NCBI RefSeq assembly: GCF_032854445.1
Contig: NC_088304.1
Coordinates: 17,833,850-17,897,849 of the forward strand
Source of the DNA: Liolophura sinensis
Lineage: Eukaryota; Mollusca; Polyplacophora; Chitonida; Chitonidae
DNA: 64,000 nucleotides
Direction of reading: 5' to 3'
The position numbers were made by a program, and so were the translations under genes. Shown here piece after piece: positions 9,421 to 22,119 of this stretch. The notes under the pieces were generated by a model. It was not told the origin of the DNA. It worked only from the letters and a program-made list of their open reading frames with translations, and ran no database searches. Numbering within the stretch: the stretch's first letter is position 1; each line of letters begins with the position of its first letter.

Positions 9421-10163
9421 TGGCTTAAAGTTCACAACACAAACTGTTTACATAAATAACGCACTTAATTCCTATAGATAAATAACCTACAAATAACCCA
9501 GCATCGACATGACCAGTTCTGACCATGGCCTTCATGCCCAGTAAATTGGTGAGTGTTAATAATTTAATCATTTTTTTTTCTCTCCACTCTTATATTTTTT
9601 TCTTTTTTTCCAAATTCTCAGTAGTTGATGTTGTGTCATGTCAGATTTTCCAAGAAACCAAAGAAAATATAAATATATATAATCTTGCGACAAAAGTCCG
9701 AAAATGAAATTGTGGTCACAGACAATGCCCACCAAAATGACGAGACAATTGGTCCCGCCCTAACCTGCCTATTCAGTGGTGGGTGACAGGCAAACCTGTT
9801 AACATGCAAGCACTGTGTGTCGGTTTGTCTGGTCGAATGTGTTTATAAAATAAAGATGTACTCTAATTGGCCACCTAATCCAATTTGCTATGTAAGAATA
9901 GATCTGTTTGGCCTTCTAAAAGACAGTGTCAACATCTAAATTAGTCATATTAAACAACCAAGGCTCAGACTGTTGATATAGTATCTATGGAACTGTCAGG
10001 GGCTGATCGACGTGAAAAAAGGGATGTATTTCATTACTTCAAAAAGAAAAAGTGTTTTTTTTATTATTTGCTTACAGTTCACGCGTAGGCAACCTTAGAT
10101 ATGGAGACTAAAAACGACTGGGAACATGATGCCTGGGTAAGCCCTTTTAATTCTCAGTAGTCC

Positions 10164-10348
10164 AGTTCAAGTCCAACTCATGCTGGCTTTCCTCTCCGGC
10201 CATACGTGAGAAGGTCTGTCAGCAACCTGCGGATGGTCGTGAGTTTCCCCCCAGCTCTGCCCGGTTTCCTCCCACCCATAATGGTGGCCGCCGTTGTATA
10301 CGTTAAATATTCTTCAGTACGGAGTAAAACACCAATTAAATAAATAAT
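10164..10348 (+). mobile_element. tRNA-derived SINE (common family), 5'-truncated
   Basis: Begins at the B box (agttcaagtcc) and runs to the (aaat)n tail. The tRNA-like A box is missing. Lies within the LINE region. Confidence 0.85.
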
Positions 10349-10539
10349 CTTAATTCAAATTTTGATTATAAAGTATGGATATAGCCCTAGTGGTAACTAT
10401 ATGATAATTAGTGGTAGACATTCATAATGTTTCCACCATACTATGCTCCTTTAAAATCCCAATGACGATAAGTCTTCATTTTATAACAATATTAGTCGGA
10501 AAATTGGGCAGCTAGCAAATACATCAGTTATTATATGTG

Positions 10540-13240
10540 GGGGTTGTAACATGGTAATTCACGAAAATGAGGACATTCAAAAACTATAAGCATATAAATA
10601 ATCCAAGAGCCTGCAATTGTGTATTGAATTTAATTAATACACATGGATATATACTGATGTTTGGAGATCCAGTCATGAAGACGAAGAAGGAATACCTGGA
10701 GAGGAAGAAGAAAACCTAGCTAGACTAGACATTTTTTTTAGTAACTAAAGATATCAATAACATATGTACTGATGCACACAAATTATTCCGTGATATAGGA
10801 GCGATCATTCGGCTATTACGTTAAAATGTAGGTTTGTAAACTGCGAAAGGGGGAAAAGCTACTAGAAATTGAACTGCTCTCTCCTAAAAGATGCCGACTA
10901 TATTAAAATGGTAAACTTCTTAGTAAATAATACAGTAGACGAGTACTGTCCCCTGCCCATACTACAGAGAAAACATGAAAACTATCCCTAAAGCGGGATT
11001 GCAAATAAGTCTTGGACGATACATTGTTTTTTGGAAGTCTTGTTAATGAAGATAACAGTTGAAAACAATTAAATATGTATCAACAAAGAAGAAATTAGAC
11101 AGATTAAGGGAAACTGAATTAGAAAATATGATAAAAAAATTAGAAGATAAAATCCAAAAGCATGATTGTAACAGGTTTACCAAACTTGAACATAAACTGT
11201 TGGAAGGCGAGGTCACTCATAAAGAACTAAGCACTAGCTTCAAGCCCCATGAAAAAACGAGAAAACCTCAGGGTCGGATGGTTTTTCCGGATGTAATTTC
11301 TTTCCAGAATCAGATGATCTGGAAAGATTTAGGATATTTGGTTTTTAAGATGAGCTAATGAGAGTTTCACAAAAGGCGAATTATCTGTTACACGGAAACA
11401 AGGGATAATCACATGTTAACCCAAAACCAAATAAACCGAGAGGTACTCCTAAAAACCGGAGACCAGTAACTTAATCTACTTAATGTAAGTTACAACTTAC
11501 ATGAACTGCATATAGACTTAAATTAATATTAGATAAGACTATACATGAGGACCAGAGGGGGAACTGTACCAGGCAGATGTATCTCTGGAAAATACACGTT
11601 TGATATGCGATATTATGTTTGAAGCCAAAGAAAACGAAATACCAGGAGTATTCCTTTTAATAGATTTTCAGAAAGACTTCGATTCTATTTCCTGGGCTTC
11701 ATAGAAGAAGAGTTCTCGAATCCTTGAATTTTGGAAAAGACTTTAGGAAATGGGTTAAAACATTTCACTCAAATATCTTCACTGGTGTATTACAAACCGG
11801 ATACATGTATCGTCTGCTTTTAATAACATCCGCGTGTTTAGACAGGGTGACCCCAATTTCACCTTACATTTTTCTGCTACGTGCTGAAATGCCAGGCTAT
11901 ATGATCGGAAGTAACACAACATAACTAGTTCTCAACAGTTCAGATGACTCTCTTACCGAAGCATTAAAATGTGTTCCCTTTTTTTATAAATACTCGGGCC
12001 TAAATATCAATGTAGCAAAAACTAAAGTCAGGATAGGTTCTGTGTCTGGAGCTGATCTAAAATTATGTATGAAAGTGGAAGTAGAGTGGGTAACAAATAA
12101 ATATATTAGGTATTAATTTTCGACTTTAGTCGACTTTAATAGCATGTGGAAAATAAATTATTAAGTAAGAACAGAACAGTTTAAAATGCAATTACAGAAA
12201 TGGAAAATCTGGAACTTATCGTTCCTGGGAAAGATTACTGCCATTAAATCCCTTGCCCTCTCTAAGATGATACATTTATTTATTTCTCTATCAAATATTA
12301 AACAAGATGGAGAGTAGTTACGTCACATAAATATTACAATGAATAAAAAAACCTTTTTGGAAAGACACTCTAAAAGCTTAGGAAGTTTTCCAACAAAACT
12401 TGCAGGAAAGAACAACAATAAATAAAGTAGATGAAGAGTTGTGGTATAATTCGAACTTTAAAAGTCCACTTTTTAATCCAAATCTGGTTAAATGATAAAG
12501 TACGATATATAAGAGATTTTCTATACAAGGAGGGCAAATTTTCACAATGTAAGAAATTGTTTATGATTAATTACTTTGACTATAAAAACCTAATTACAAA
12601 CATTCCTAAGCCAAGGATCCAAGCTATAGAAAAAGATAACAATGTTGATTACTACCTATATCTTTTCAACTTCTAATGAAACAAAAATTAAACAAATGGT
12701 TGTTTTATGACGTGTTAAAAGTTGCGTATGAAAAATAACATATTCATGATAAATGGGAATATAACCTTAAACTAAAAAAATAAATTGGGCAAATATATTT
12801 TCTTCCATTTTCACTGTACACAATATACAGAACTGAGGGATTTTCAATACAAATTATTACAAAAAATAATACTAACAAGATCGTACCTCTAAAATAGACC
12901 GTAAAGAAGACGATGTTTGTTAAATATGTAAAATCACCACATAAACACTTAAACATCTTTTTCTGGAATGTCCAAATGTAAAGAATTGAAAAATGGAAAA
13001 ACGATAGTTCCAAACTAAAGTTACCTTAACAGGAGAAAAAAATTATTTTCGGATGTTGAAAAGGCCAACCAGCTCTTAATGTATTAACAATACTGGCGAG
13101 GAAATATATTTTTAATTGTAGAAAAATAAACCAGGCCTTACATATTTCTGGCTTTCTTAATAAATGGTGAGAATACTGTAAAGTAGAAAAATGGATTACA
13201 AATATGAGCGTCATGTCTGACATTCATATACCATTCGTAG
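10540..13240 (+). pseudogene. LINE ORF2 remnant (endonuclease tail, reverse transcriptase, connector)
   Basis: Around 10650-10740 pieces read YTDVWRSSHEDEEGIPGEEE and, after it, LARLDIFF, matching the end of an APE-type endonuclease (DVWR ... RLDFF). At 11059-11358 an open frame has a charged helix (ELENMIKKLEDKIQKHDCNR) as found before the RT. RT motifs follow: LLIDFQKDFDSISWAS near 11652, NFGKDFRKWVKTFHSNIFTG at 11727, then a degraded R-Q-G-D-P-I-S-P-Y-I-F-L-L block near 11840-11880 and SSDD near 11940 in place of the catalytic YxDD/FxDD. Further fragments such as WNLSFLGKITAIKSLALSKM (about 12210) and NVLTILARKYIFNCRKINQA (about 13080) match the usual L1-like C-terminus. Catalytic block is lost and frames change repeatedly, so it is dead. 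Confidence 0.75.
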
Positions 13241-13639
13241 TCCGTAAAGAGCGTTCCAAGTCGATAATCGCAAGATCCATTTCCAAAACATTGTTTAACA
13301 CTAGCTCTCAAAGACAAAGGTACGTAAGAAATTATACGAATAGGAAATAAAGCCGGTAACACACAAGAGAGAAGCGGTCATCAGTTTTCACTGATGCCGG
13401 GCAGACAGTGGATATTTCAGGCATGAAAGGCATGTCTCAGGGAAAGAGATACAATTCAAGGACAGATGGAAAAAAATTTTATTACTATTTTACAACACAC
13501 TTTGATTAAAACAGATATTAATGCATGAGATGAGTAAGTGAGAGTGGTTAATAAAAATGTACTAGATATAGCCTGTTATTCAGGATTATTGTATTCTGAT
13601 TGGTGAAAGAGAGACAAAGACAAAGTTTCCTATGTGTGA

Positions 13640-14030
13640 CAATGAGTATAATTCTCTTGTAAGTAAATATGGACAGAGCGTCCAGAACCTCTAGCACCCT
13701 GCTTCGTCATTGTGTCTAATTCCGCTTAACCCGGGGTTAGGGGGAGTATATTCATCGTGTTCAATTAGATCGCCAAGTTGGATATAAGAACAGTTGCAAT
13801 CAAAGCGCAACTGAGATACATACTTTGTTATCGACCGCTGATGTTCTCGCATATTGTACACGATTTGAATTCTTATATCGCCCGCCCAGAGCATGCCTTG
13901 CGTCTTTCATGCATGATTGGAAACTGCTGACCGCTTCTCTTTGCGTGATTCCGACATGCATGATACTTTATATGCTGTCTTAGTTCTTTGGTAGTTTTTG
14001 TTATACGTCATTTAAAGTGAAACGTCCGTA
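13640..14030 (+). repeat. Dispersed repeat R1, longest copy
   Basis: Shares long blocks with 19237-19530, 39205-39350 and 41745-41995, and weakly with 31390-31545: for example 'cacaatgagtataattct' (here gacaatgag...), 'tgtgtctaattccgctta' and 'aatcaaagcgca'. All copies are on the plus strand. No coding potential or terminal repeats seen; family unknown. Confidence 0.6.
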
Positions 14031-14427
14031 CTGGTAAACAGCTGGATTAGCACATGACTGGATCAGCTGTCAGTGTGACAGAAACACATCAAAATCTCAT
14101 GAGAAAAGGCTACACAATTCAATCAAGCTGGCATACATCTACAGAAGAAAATACCTTTAACCAATGACATTCTGATGAATTGCTATTCACTCATTTGTTA
14201 AGCGTAACATTAAAGGGACAACCTCCGAAAGATATTCAGAACTTTTGAGTTGGTTGAGCTAAATACAAAACAATTGCCAACAATTGGTACAAAAAGGTAA
14301 GGAATAACAGTGTCTGCAAACTTCAGGCTGTGTAAATCTAGTCCTTGTCTCGAACGCCTGACAAACTGCCATGGTAGCTGGATCAGGCTTTTAAACAGAT
14401 CGCGCCATGACGTTGGTTTCAGGCCTT

Positions 14428-14530
14428 CAGTATAGTATAGTATAGTATAGTATAGTATAGTATAGTATAGTATAATGCATAGTATAGTATAGTATAGTAT
14501 AGTAGAGTAGAGTAGAGTACAGTAGAGTAT
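14428..14530. repeat. (TATAG)n microsatellite with GTAGA variants
   Basis: About 20 units of the pentamer tatag/agtat, interrupted once near 14475-14482 (atgcat) and grading into agtagagtagagtagag at its right end. Confidence 0.95.
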
Positions 14531-16284
14531 ACCAAGGGGATTCCCCATCCTCTGCGATCCGACATGTTTTTGGCGCGGTATACTACTCTGGTTAATACCT
14601 AACAAACAGCGACAATGATTAAGTACTGAAGATATGACGTTCACAATACAAAGTCACACGACTTACACGGACAGCGTGGTCTGAAAAACAATAGCTTGTT
14701 CTTACAATTACTTTGTATACAGCCGTACGTGTGTGGCTCAACTGATGTAACGATAAGCCCGTTCCCGCGGTCATGTGACTTAGGGATTCCCGAGAGTTAC
14801 ATCACCAGCTGTCAGGCTCTAAATAAGTAGGTGGTTTGCGTGGTAGCTCCTATATATTCAGGTAACCCGACTATACAAGTCATAAGTACCTTCTCCAGTG
14901 GGAACGCATTTGTGGATAACTCGGACAATTTCGAAAAACACGCATGTAGCCAACATGATAACCTGCAGATACCAGATGACGCGATCGGTTAGAACTGTCA
15001 GCAGTGCAAAGTTACTAATGCAGTCATTTGCGTTAGTTAGACAACTTCCTTCGGTGAGTTCCGTGTGCAAAATGAGGTTTCCTTGTGTGGGAAGACCAGC
15101 GAGCACACATCGCATCACGTGACATTACAGGAGATTGCACGGCTATATCGGCCGTCGTTTCCTCAAGATGGAGACTCTGACAGTGCATACACAAGGATTT
15201 ACTGTATACATTGACCGGAACCTACAACAGGAAGACACAGAAATGCTCAGGCATGTTTGATCTCGCCCATGACGTGTAAATATACCAGGTCAGTGCTTAT
15301 GTTAATGCATTTTCGAAGGCTTTTGGCTGGAAGCAAATTTTTCTGCTTCCAACACCGGTGAGTAGATTGTAAAGCTACTATGTGTAACAACCTCTGACAG
15401 TTACGTCTTATGCTTATTAAACATACTATCCGTCGTGTTCTCGCCGATACATCATTATCCACATATAAAATTTACCTTAATCGGTTTACACGGTACACTA
15501 CACGATATCACCAATGTGCGGAAGTCAACACGTGCGCCTACCTGAGAAAGGGAGATCACTCTCACGACACAAATAAGATACAGGCTTATACTTGGGAATA
15601 CACTTTCACCGTTACACATACATGTATACTTTGGACCAGAAAGTCTTAAACTGATGAACAAAGTTGTATTCTTAAGACCACTGCGTACATCTGCTTGTTG
15701 AAACCTATGTAACTTTATTCGAACATTATAATAATGTCACTTATTTCAGTAGATATTACAAAATATGAAAGACATTAAAACAAAAAAAATATATGAACAT
15801 AAGGCTTACAGGTGCTGTTTCCATGGTATCACACTGTGAAATTATTTGACTGGATGCTTTATGTGCTGTTTTGTCACGGTTACTGAACAAGCATTTGGAA
15901 GCAATGCAAAGGAACCGGGCCACGGGGATGCCTAGTCCACCAGCAGAATCTCGGCTTATTTGATTTGAGGGAGGCAGTTAGGTGAATAGGTGAAGGACAC
16001 AGATCCAAGCTTAGAAATCATTACTCTACGTTACATATCCACAGTAAGCCAGGAGATGTAGCTCATAAGACAAGACCTCATTGTTTTAGATAGTCAGCGT
16101 GAGCCCTCAGGAAAATACGGCATCAAGTTTAAAAGAGCGATTTATTTTAGACTCTGTCCTGTCTGCTCTGTGTCTTTTTCTCGATACTGGCAATTATAAG
16201 CAAATGAACGTGCATTGTTAATGGCATGGAAGGAAAAAGAGTGTGGTCTAAATGTGAGATTTTAATTTTTATCATTGTTTTACC
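14531..16284. other. Noncoding; no gene or repeat recognised
   Basis: Only short overlapping frames on both strands without domain-like composition. No tRNA, SINE or array seen. Confidence 0.5.
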
Positions 16285-16410
16285 TGTAAAACCAGAGCAG
16301 CGACGACAGTGTGATAGTTCGCTCGCATATAAGCGGTCTGTTTTCAAATTACCCAATTAGGGTTTTATTTTTACTCTTAAGGTAAATGCCTTAAGTGGTA
16401 GCCCCCTAGC
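16285..16410 (+). repeat. Dispersed repeat R2, partial copy
   Basis: Starts 'agagcagcgacgacagtgtg' and ends near 'agggttttatttttact'; the same start and end blocks recur at 18225-18345 and 36283-36400, and reversed at 18530-18700 and 54425-54600. Confidence 0.55.
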
Positions 16411-16986
16411 ACTGTGATTTTAGCAGACCGAGATAAGAAAAATGCAATCATGTTATGTGCAATTTATTACACGTCGCTAGTCTAGAATTACTCAAAATGC
16501 TGTGTTATTATTTATCGATTATTGAAAAGAATGGAAAGGTGTCAGGCCTATGGGAGTTCTTTGCTTGTATAACTTTCAATCGGTGTCTTAGAAACGTATG
16601 GGAAGTTTCAGGCTAGTCTGTACATTGCATTTCGAGAAGATAATGGGCCGCTCTACTTTATAGGTTCACATTGATTTGACAGAAACGTGCGACGAATTAG
16701 CTCGGACAAGTTTGTTTTCTTTGTTATCGTTAACGAAAATGTGTGTATTTTGAAGACATCATGATATGTTTTGTTTGTAGATGGCTTGCGCGCTGAAAAC
16801 GATCGTTCCGTTTATACTGGAGATCAAGCAACTGTAGATGGAGGTGCCAGTCTTGAACTGTTCGACTGGGCCATAGGTGGGCCAAGTAATTTTCATCAGG
16901 CAAAATTGCTGAGTAGTAAGCTCTTGATGCAGTCCATCAGTACATATATGCAGTCCACCACCTCGTCCTGAGATTGCAAAACACTT

Positions 16987-18185
16987 GCCCGCTTTACAAG
17001 ATCTATTATCATCATCACCAGGCTTTCCCAATGTGACAATATCTTCCTCTGTTACTGACTCTTGCCTCCTTTACAGGATCTACTATCATCATCATGCATT
17101 ACTTGGCCAAGCTATATGTCTGCAGCCTTGCCCCAGTTGTGGCCGAGCCGAGGTGCTTGTCCAGGCTTTCCCAATGTGACAATATCTTCCTCTGTTACTG
17201 ACTCTTGCCTCCTTTACAGGATCTGCTATCATCATGCATTGCTTGGTTAAGCTATATGTCTGCAGCCTTGCCCAGGTTGTGGCCGAGCCGAGGTGCTTGT
17301 CCAGGCTTTCCCAATGTGACAATATCTTCCTCTGTTACTGACTCTTGCCTCCTTTACAGGATCTACTATCATCACCATGCATTGCTTTGCCAAGCTATAT
17401 GTCTGCAGCCTTGCCCCGGTTGTGGCCGAGCCGAGGTTCTAGTCCAGGCTTTCCCAATGTGACAATATCTTCCTCTGTTACTGACTCTTGCCTCCTTTAT
17501 AGGATCTACTATCATCACCATGCATTGCTTGGCCAAGCTATATGTCTGCAGCCTTGCCCAGGTTGTGGCCGAGCCGAGGTTCTAGTCCAGGCTTTCCCAA
17601 TGTGACAATATCTTCCTCTGTTACTGACCCTTGTCTCCTTTACAGGAACTGCTATCATCATCATGCACTGCTTGGCCAAGCTATATGTCTGCAGCCTTGC
17701 CCCGGTTGTGGCCGAGCCGAGGTGCTTGTCCAGGCTTTCCCAATGTGACAATATCTTCCTCTGTTACTGACTCTTGCCTCCTTTACAGGATCTGCTATCA
17801 TCATCATGCATTGCTTGGCCAAGCTATATGTCTGCAGCCTTGCCCAGGTTGTGGCCGAGCCGAGGTTCTAGTCCAGGCTTTCCCAATGTGACAATATCTT
17901 CCTCTGTTACTGACCCTTGTCTCCTTTACAGGAACTGCTATCATCATCATGCACTGCTTGGCCAAGCTATATGTCTGCAGCCTTGCCCCGGTTGTGGCCG
18001 AGCCGAGGTGCTTGTCCAGGCTTTCCCAATGTGACAATATCTTCCTCTGTTACTGACTCTTGCCTCCTTTACAGGATCTGCTATCATCATCATGCATTGC
18101 TTGGCCAAGCTATATGTCTGCAGCCTTGCCACGGTTGTGGCCGAGCCGAGGTGCTTGTCCAGGCTTTCCCAATGTGACAATATCT
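16987..18185 (+). repeat. 143-bp tandem array, eight full units plus partial ends
   Basis: Units start at 17019, 17162, 17302, 17445, 17588, 17731, 17874 and 18017, with a partial at 18160; one unit is 140 bp because it lost a trinucleotide (cat). Two unit types, distinguishable by 'gacccttgtctcc' versus 'gactcttgcctcc' and by 'gtgcttgtcc' versus 'gttctagtcc', alternate from 17588 to 18017, so a 286-bp dimer was recently duplicated. Each unit contains 'gttactgactcttgcctcc' followed by tttacag/g, which looks like a branch point, polypyrimidine tract and 3' splice site. Small ORFs inside are copies of the same frame and are not taken as genes. Confidence 0.95.
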
Positions 18186-18224
18186 GTGTACCCATCTTTA
18201 GACAATATAATTAAAGAAGTGCAG

Positions 18225-18345
18225 CTCAGAAAATTGAAACAGAACAGCGACGACAGTGTGAAAGGTGGCGAAAGGTCACACGTAAACGTTGAAAATACGG
18301 TCGTCTGTCAGTTTACACCAGTTATGGTTTTATTCTAACAGTTCC
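18225..18345 (+). repeat. Dispersed repeat R2 copy
   Basis: 'aacagcgacgacagtgtgaa' to 'agttatggttttattctaac', matching 16285-16410 and 36283-36400 in order. Confidence 0.55.
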
Positions 18346-18529
18346 TGTAACTTCTTAAACAGAAGAAAAATAAAACCCTCACTATCACCATGACATAGTA
18401 TCACAAATTGAATGACTAACAGTTACGATGGAAATGAGCCGTCATATTGCATTGTTTTCATGTTACTGCGCATCCAGTGTAAACCTAGACAAGTGACGTC
18501 TAAATAATTGTAATTAAAATCACTGTATG

Positions 18530-18700
18530 CTCTCCTAATTCTGCTTAGGCCTTGGTGCGAGGAGTGTGTAATCTGTTACTATTTAAGCATTTATATAAAA
18601 GTTTAGAATAAAACGCTCAGGCGAATGAAAAGGGGCCGTATTTCACCGATTCATACGACCATTTGACGCTGTCGTCACTGAGCTAGTTTTTACTCTGTAT
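18530..18700 (-). repeat. Dispersed repeat R2 copy, opposite orientation
   Basis: Plus-strand reading 'taattctgcttaggcc', then 'agaataaaac', then 'gacgctgtcgtcactg' is the reverse of the R2 order seen at 36283-36480. With 18225-18345 it forms an inverted pair. Confidence 0.45.
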
Positions 18701-19196
18701 GCCGTAAATGTTTTATTTTATGTAACTTCTATCAGATATTGTTCTTCTAATATAATTCAAATTGCACACATTACCCGTAAAGTGTTTTCCACTGTTTTTC
18801 CTTACTTTGCCCTTACACTGGGTTCACGACAATGCATGATTTAAGCTTGCATTCAACGGAATTCCAAGTAGGTCAAACCAAAAGCCCATTATTCAGTCGA
18901 TAAATTCAGATACGATGCGTAGAAGTCTGAAGGCCCCATGAAGAACGACGTTTTTTAAAATAAGCACACGCGATAACTGATTCATGATAGAAAATATTCC
19001 CGTTTCATCAGGGAGATCCTTAACTTTTGTTCGCTACACCTTTAATCGGTAGCTCTATTTGACCTACCAACTTGAATTCCTATTTTCCTATTTCCGAATC
19101 AGATTAAAATCTGATTAATATTACAGCATATAAAGCATTTTACCATTTATGCTGTGCAATGTCATGATACCCTGAAATAAAATCTTATCTTAAAAT

Positions 19197-19229
19197 CGTG
19201 ATGAAGATAAAATCTTTATCTTCATCACG
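19197..19229. repeat. Perfect 15-bp inverted repeat with 3-nt loop
   Basis: cgtgatgaagataaa, loop atc, then its exact reverse complement. Could fold into a hairpin in DNA or RNA; no T-run or gene next to it. Confidence 0.9.
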
Positions 19230-19236
19230 TGCCAGC

Positions 19237-19530
19237 TGTATATTCATCGTGTTGAAATAGATCGCCATATTGCATGTGTGAACAAATGCAATCGAAGCTG
19301 AACTGAGATACGTGTTTTGATTATCGACAAACTATATTCTAACATGGTAAATGACATGAATTCTGATTTCGTTCACTTTATAACATCATTGAAAAATGCT
19401 GCTTTTCATGCATTCGACATTCCATCCTCTAAAAACTTTCTTATCTTTTTGGTGATTTGTCAAATGTCGTTTTAGAAATAGGCATTCTGATTATTGAACC
19501 GGAACATCCATTTTGGTTGACGGCTTTTAT
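19237..19530 (+). repeat. Dispersed repeat R1 copy
   Basis: Shares 'tattcatcgtgttgaaatag' (one change), 'gcaatcgaagctgaactgag' and later blocks with 13740-14010 in the same order. Confidence 0.6.
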
Positions 19531-21582
19531 ACGAATGTCTGTTTCGGCGCAGAAATTAATAACCTTTGAACGCCTTGATACTACTGGTGGTTTTGAACCC
19601 CGACGCTAGGCCTCCACACACCTAACATAAAAATGGCACAAACGATAAGATTAAATTGAGGCAGTGATTCACAGAACGAGTCACTGACTGGTTCCACAGC
19701 AGTATAGTCAATTTTCATAAGTGTCACATGTTCATTCTTCAACAGCTCAAATTAATCTCTTCCTGGCAAATCATACCGTTTTAAGGAAACAAAGTGGTGC
19801 AGTGCCTTTGGATGCAATGTGTATCAACATGGCTGTATGAAACATTCCGTTAGTCAAACGAAAAATATCACCTGTATATAGATGTACATGTACATGGTTA
19901 ATGGACTTAAGGCCCGCATCACCAAGCAAAGAACAACAACTAGAGCCACGTGAATGATTTGAAAATGCATTATACCACATTTTAAACGTTATATACAGAT
20001 TAATTTCAACACGAAAGGCTGGTAAATGCGGTGAAGAAGTCACGTACTTACAAAAATGTAAGTCTGCGTAATGACTGTTCGCAAATTTGCAATTTAAAAG
20101 TTCATGAGTTTGGTAATCAACATGTATGATGCGCAAAAACACCTCTAACATAGTTCAACTTCAGATCTCAATATTTTCTCATTATTTCATGAAGTATTTA
20201 ATTCTTAACACTGTAGAAAGTGTTATTCCTCACACGGATTTAATAGATAGAATTCATCGCTAAATGTGTCGGTGTTACAATTAATTGGATGTTCCGTGTT
20301 CATTGCGTTGCTTGAATTTCCTGTCAATAACATCTGTGTGAAATTCGGGGAAACCATATACCAACAGGTATTCTTATTGGTACAAAAAACCAAAAAGATT
20401 TCATTACGCTGCGCTAGCGCGCTAACCAACTGGGCCACGGAGGTCCCACTCTCTATTTACTGACAAGCAGGAGGTGACTTGCTCAAGGATTTCCAATTGT
20501 TCCGTATGACAAGACACGGGTCCGCCCTTTACGAGTAGAATACGTTGACATCTCGACCAAATAATGGACCAGAATTTATGAGTCATAAGGTGAGTTAGGT
20601 GAATGGATATTTTTCTTTTATGGCTAAATATATTAAAAAGTGGCGATCATCACAAATGACGGGAGAAAAAGGAGTTTTCGGAATAAATTCCATGGTTATA
20701 TTAAGTTCCAGTATTAAGTTGGAAAATCGAATGACTTTATGTAGACATGTTGCCTATTATGTAGTTTAAAATAGAAATTTTTTATAGGCAGGACTGCACC
20801 TCGGATGGAACTTGAATTGAAACGGGCGTCCCATGTGGTCCTTAACTTCCAAGCTTATTCATTATTAATACACTTGACGTTGTCACATAAATGTACGCTT
20901 CGTTGCATACACTGACCTCGTTGAGTAAATATATGACCTTTGTTATCATGAAAGGCTGAATACAGGCAGTACAGATGGCATGACTGTCAACTGGTTCCAG
21001 GTCGGCACGCGCATAAATTCTCCATGAGTAACTGTAAACATCGTGGGTTAGACCTTTGCCTGGTGATACCCTGAAACAGATGATTGTTAACGCATTATCA
21101 GAGTGAATTAACGGAACAAAGAAAAACATTGATTGACACGACGCCTGTTGAGAGATTTTTTCATGAGGTTGGCTGACTTTTGCCTCAAATTTTCAGGGGA
21201 AAAAACACATGCCTATTTTGATAATTGTGTATATGGTGATATGTTATGAGTTTTCGACAGGAATAGGACACAGTTTGGTCTCGTTATAAAGCTCCATATG
21301 TAAACATTCAAAATTTGAGCGCCTGACAATGAAGTTAACGGCTTGGGCGGGTGATCCCAATTACGTACAATATATATACAGTTTAGACATGATAGAAACA
21401 TTTACACGCCAGGCCAAAACAACCCAAACCGCTGTGCTCTTGCGTAACAAAGATTACAAGTTAATCAGACATCAAAGGATTGGAGAGGAATCCAGTTCAC
21501 TCCAATGGTGGCTAAAGTTGCTGCCGTAAGCTCAATATACCACGATGTACATAATTGTCAAACTAGTCCTTTATATGTGTAT
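19531..21582. other. Noncoding; one SINE head fragment
   Basis: No convincing ORF. At 20400-20448 there is an isolated minus-strand tRNA-like head of the common SINE (gcgctagcgcgctaaccaac). Nothing else recognised. Confidence 0.5.
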
Positions 21583-21930
21583 TGAAAAATGTAGCTATTT
21601 GTGTTACCGAGTCACAGTTGTGTGCACAAGATATATCACATTTTCAGGGCAGATCTGGTATCTCACATCTGAAAAATGTAGCCATTTGTATTACCGAGTC
21701 ACAGTTGTGTGTACATCACATATCACATTTGCAGGGCAGATTTGTTATCTCACATCTGAAAGTCGTTCTTTCTGTATTGCCGAGTCACAGTTGTGTGTAC
21801 ATCACATATCACATTCACACGGCAGATCTGGTATCTCACACCTGAAAGTTGTACCTATCTGTATTGCAGAGTCACAGTTGTGTGCACAAGATATATCACA
21901 TTTTCAGGCCAGATCTGGTATCGGCTCTGC
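21583..21930 (+). repeat. 87-bp tandem array, four units
   Basis: Units start at 21583, 21670, 21757 and 21843 with core 'gagtcacagttgtgtg' and 'ggcagatctggtatctcac'. As 87 is a multiple of three, a 141-codon frame runs through, but it has no start context or domain and is taken as a by-product of the period. Confidence 0.93.
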
Positions 21931-22119
21931 CATCTGTTTTTCCACCAAGCTACATGTATTTCTGACTTAGGCAAACATCGGAAATGCGATTTTAGAGTTT
22001 ATATTTGGGTATTAAAAAGTAAAACTTTAGCTACATTATAAATGTTAAAAATGTGTCAAAAGGCAAATATTCATAAAGGCCAGAACATAAACATTTATGA
22101 TGAGGTATTGTGTGTATTT

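Larger units (their letters stand above)
8395..13360 (+). mobile_element. Degenerate L1/Tx1-like non-LTR retrotransposon (LINE)
   Basis: Successive fragments in the plus direction follow the order of a LINE: ORF1 coiled coil and RNA-binding part (8395-9420), endonuclease end (about 10540-10740), reverse transcriptase (about 11150-12150) and the C-terminal connector (to about 13230). All are riddled with stops and shifts, so it is an old copy. Two SINEs of the common family (8781-9020 and 10164-10348) lie inside it. The stretch 9420-10130 cannot be read as LINE and may be another insertion. Confidence 0.75.

Noticed and set aside
14210-14644. 144-codon minus-strand frame
   Set aside because: Its centre is the (TATAG)n microsatellite read as Leu/Tyr/Thr repeats.
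17062-18338. Series of 86-codon frames with repeated Cys-rich or Trp/Arg-rich peptides
   Set aside because: All are the same frame of the 143-bp unit restarting at each copy; 143 is not a multiple of three, so no continuous protein results.
19197-19229. Histone-type stem-loop or terminator
   Set aside because: Stem sequence and loop size do not fit the histone 3' stem-loop and no gene precedes it.
21545-21970. 141-codon frame
   Set aside because: Product of the 87-bp period; no start context or domain.
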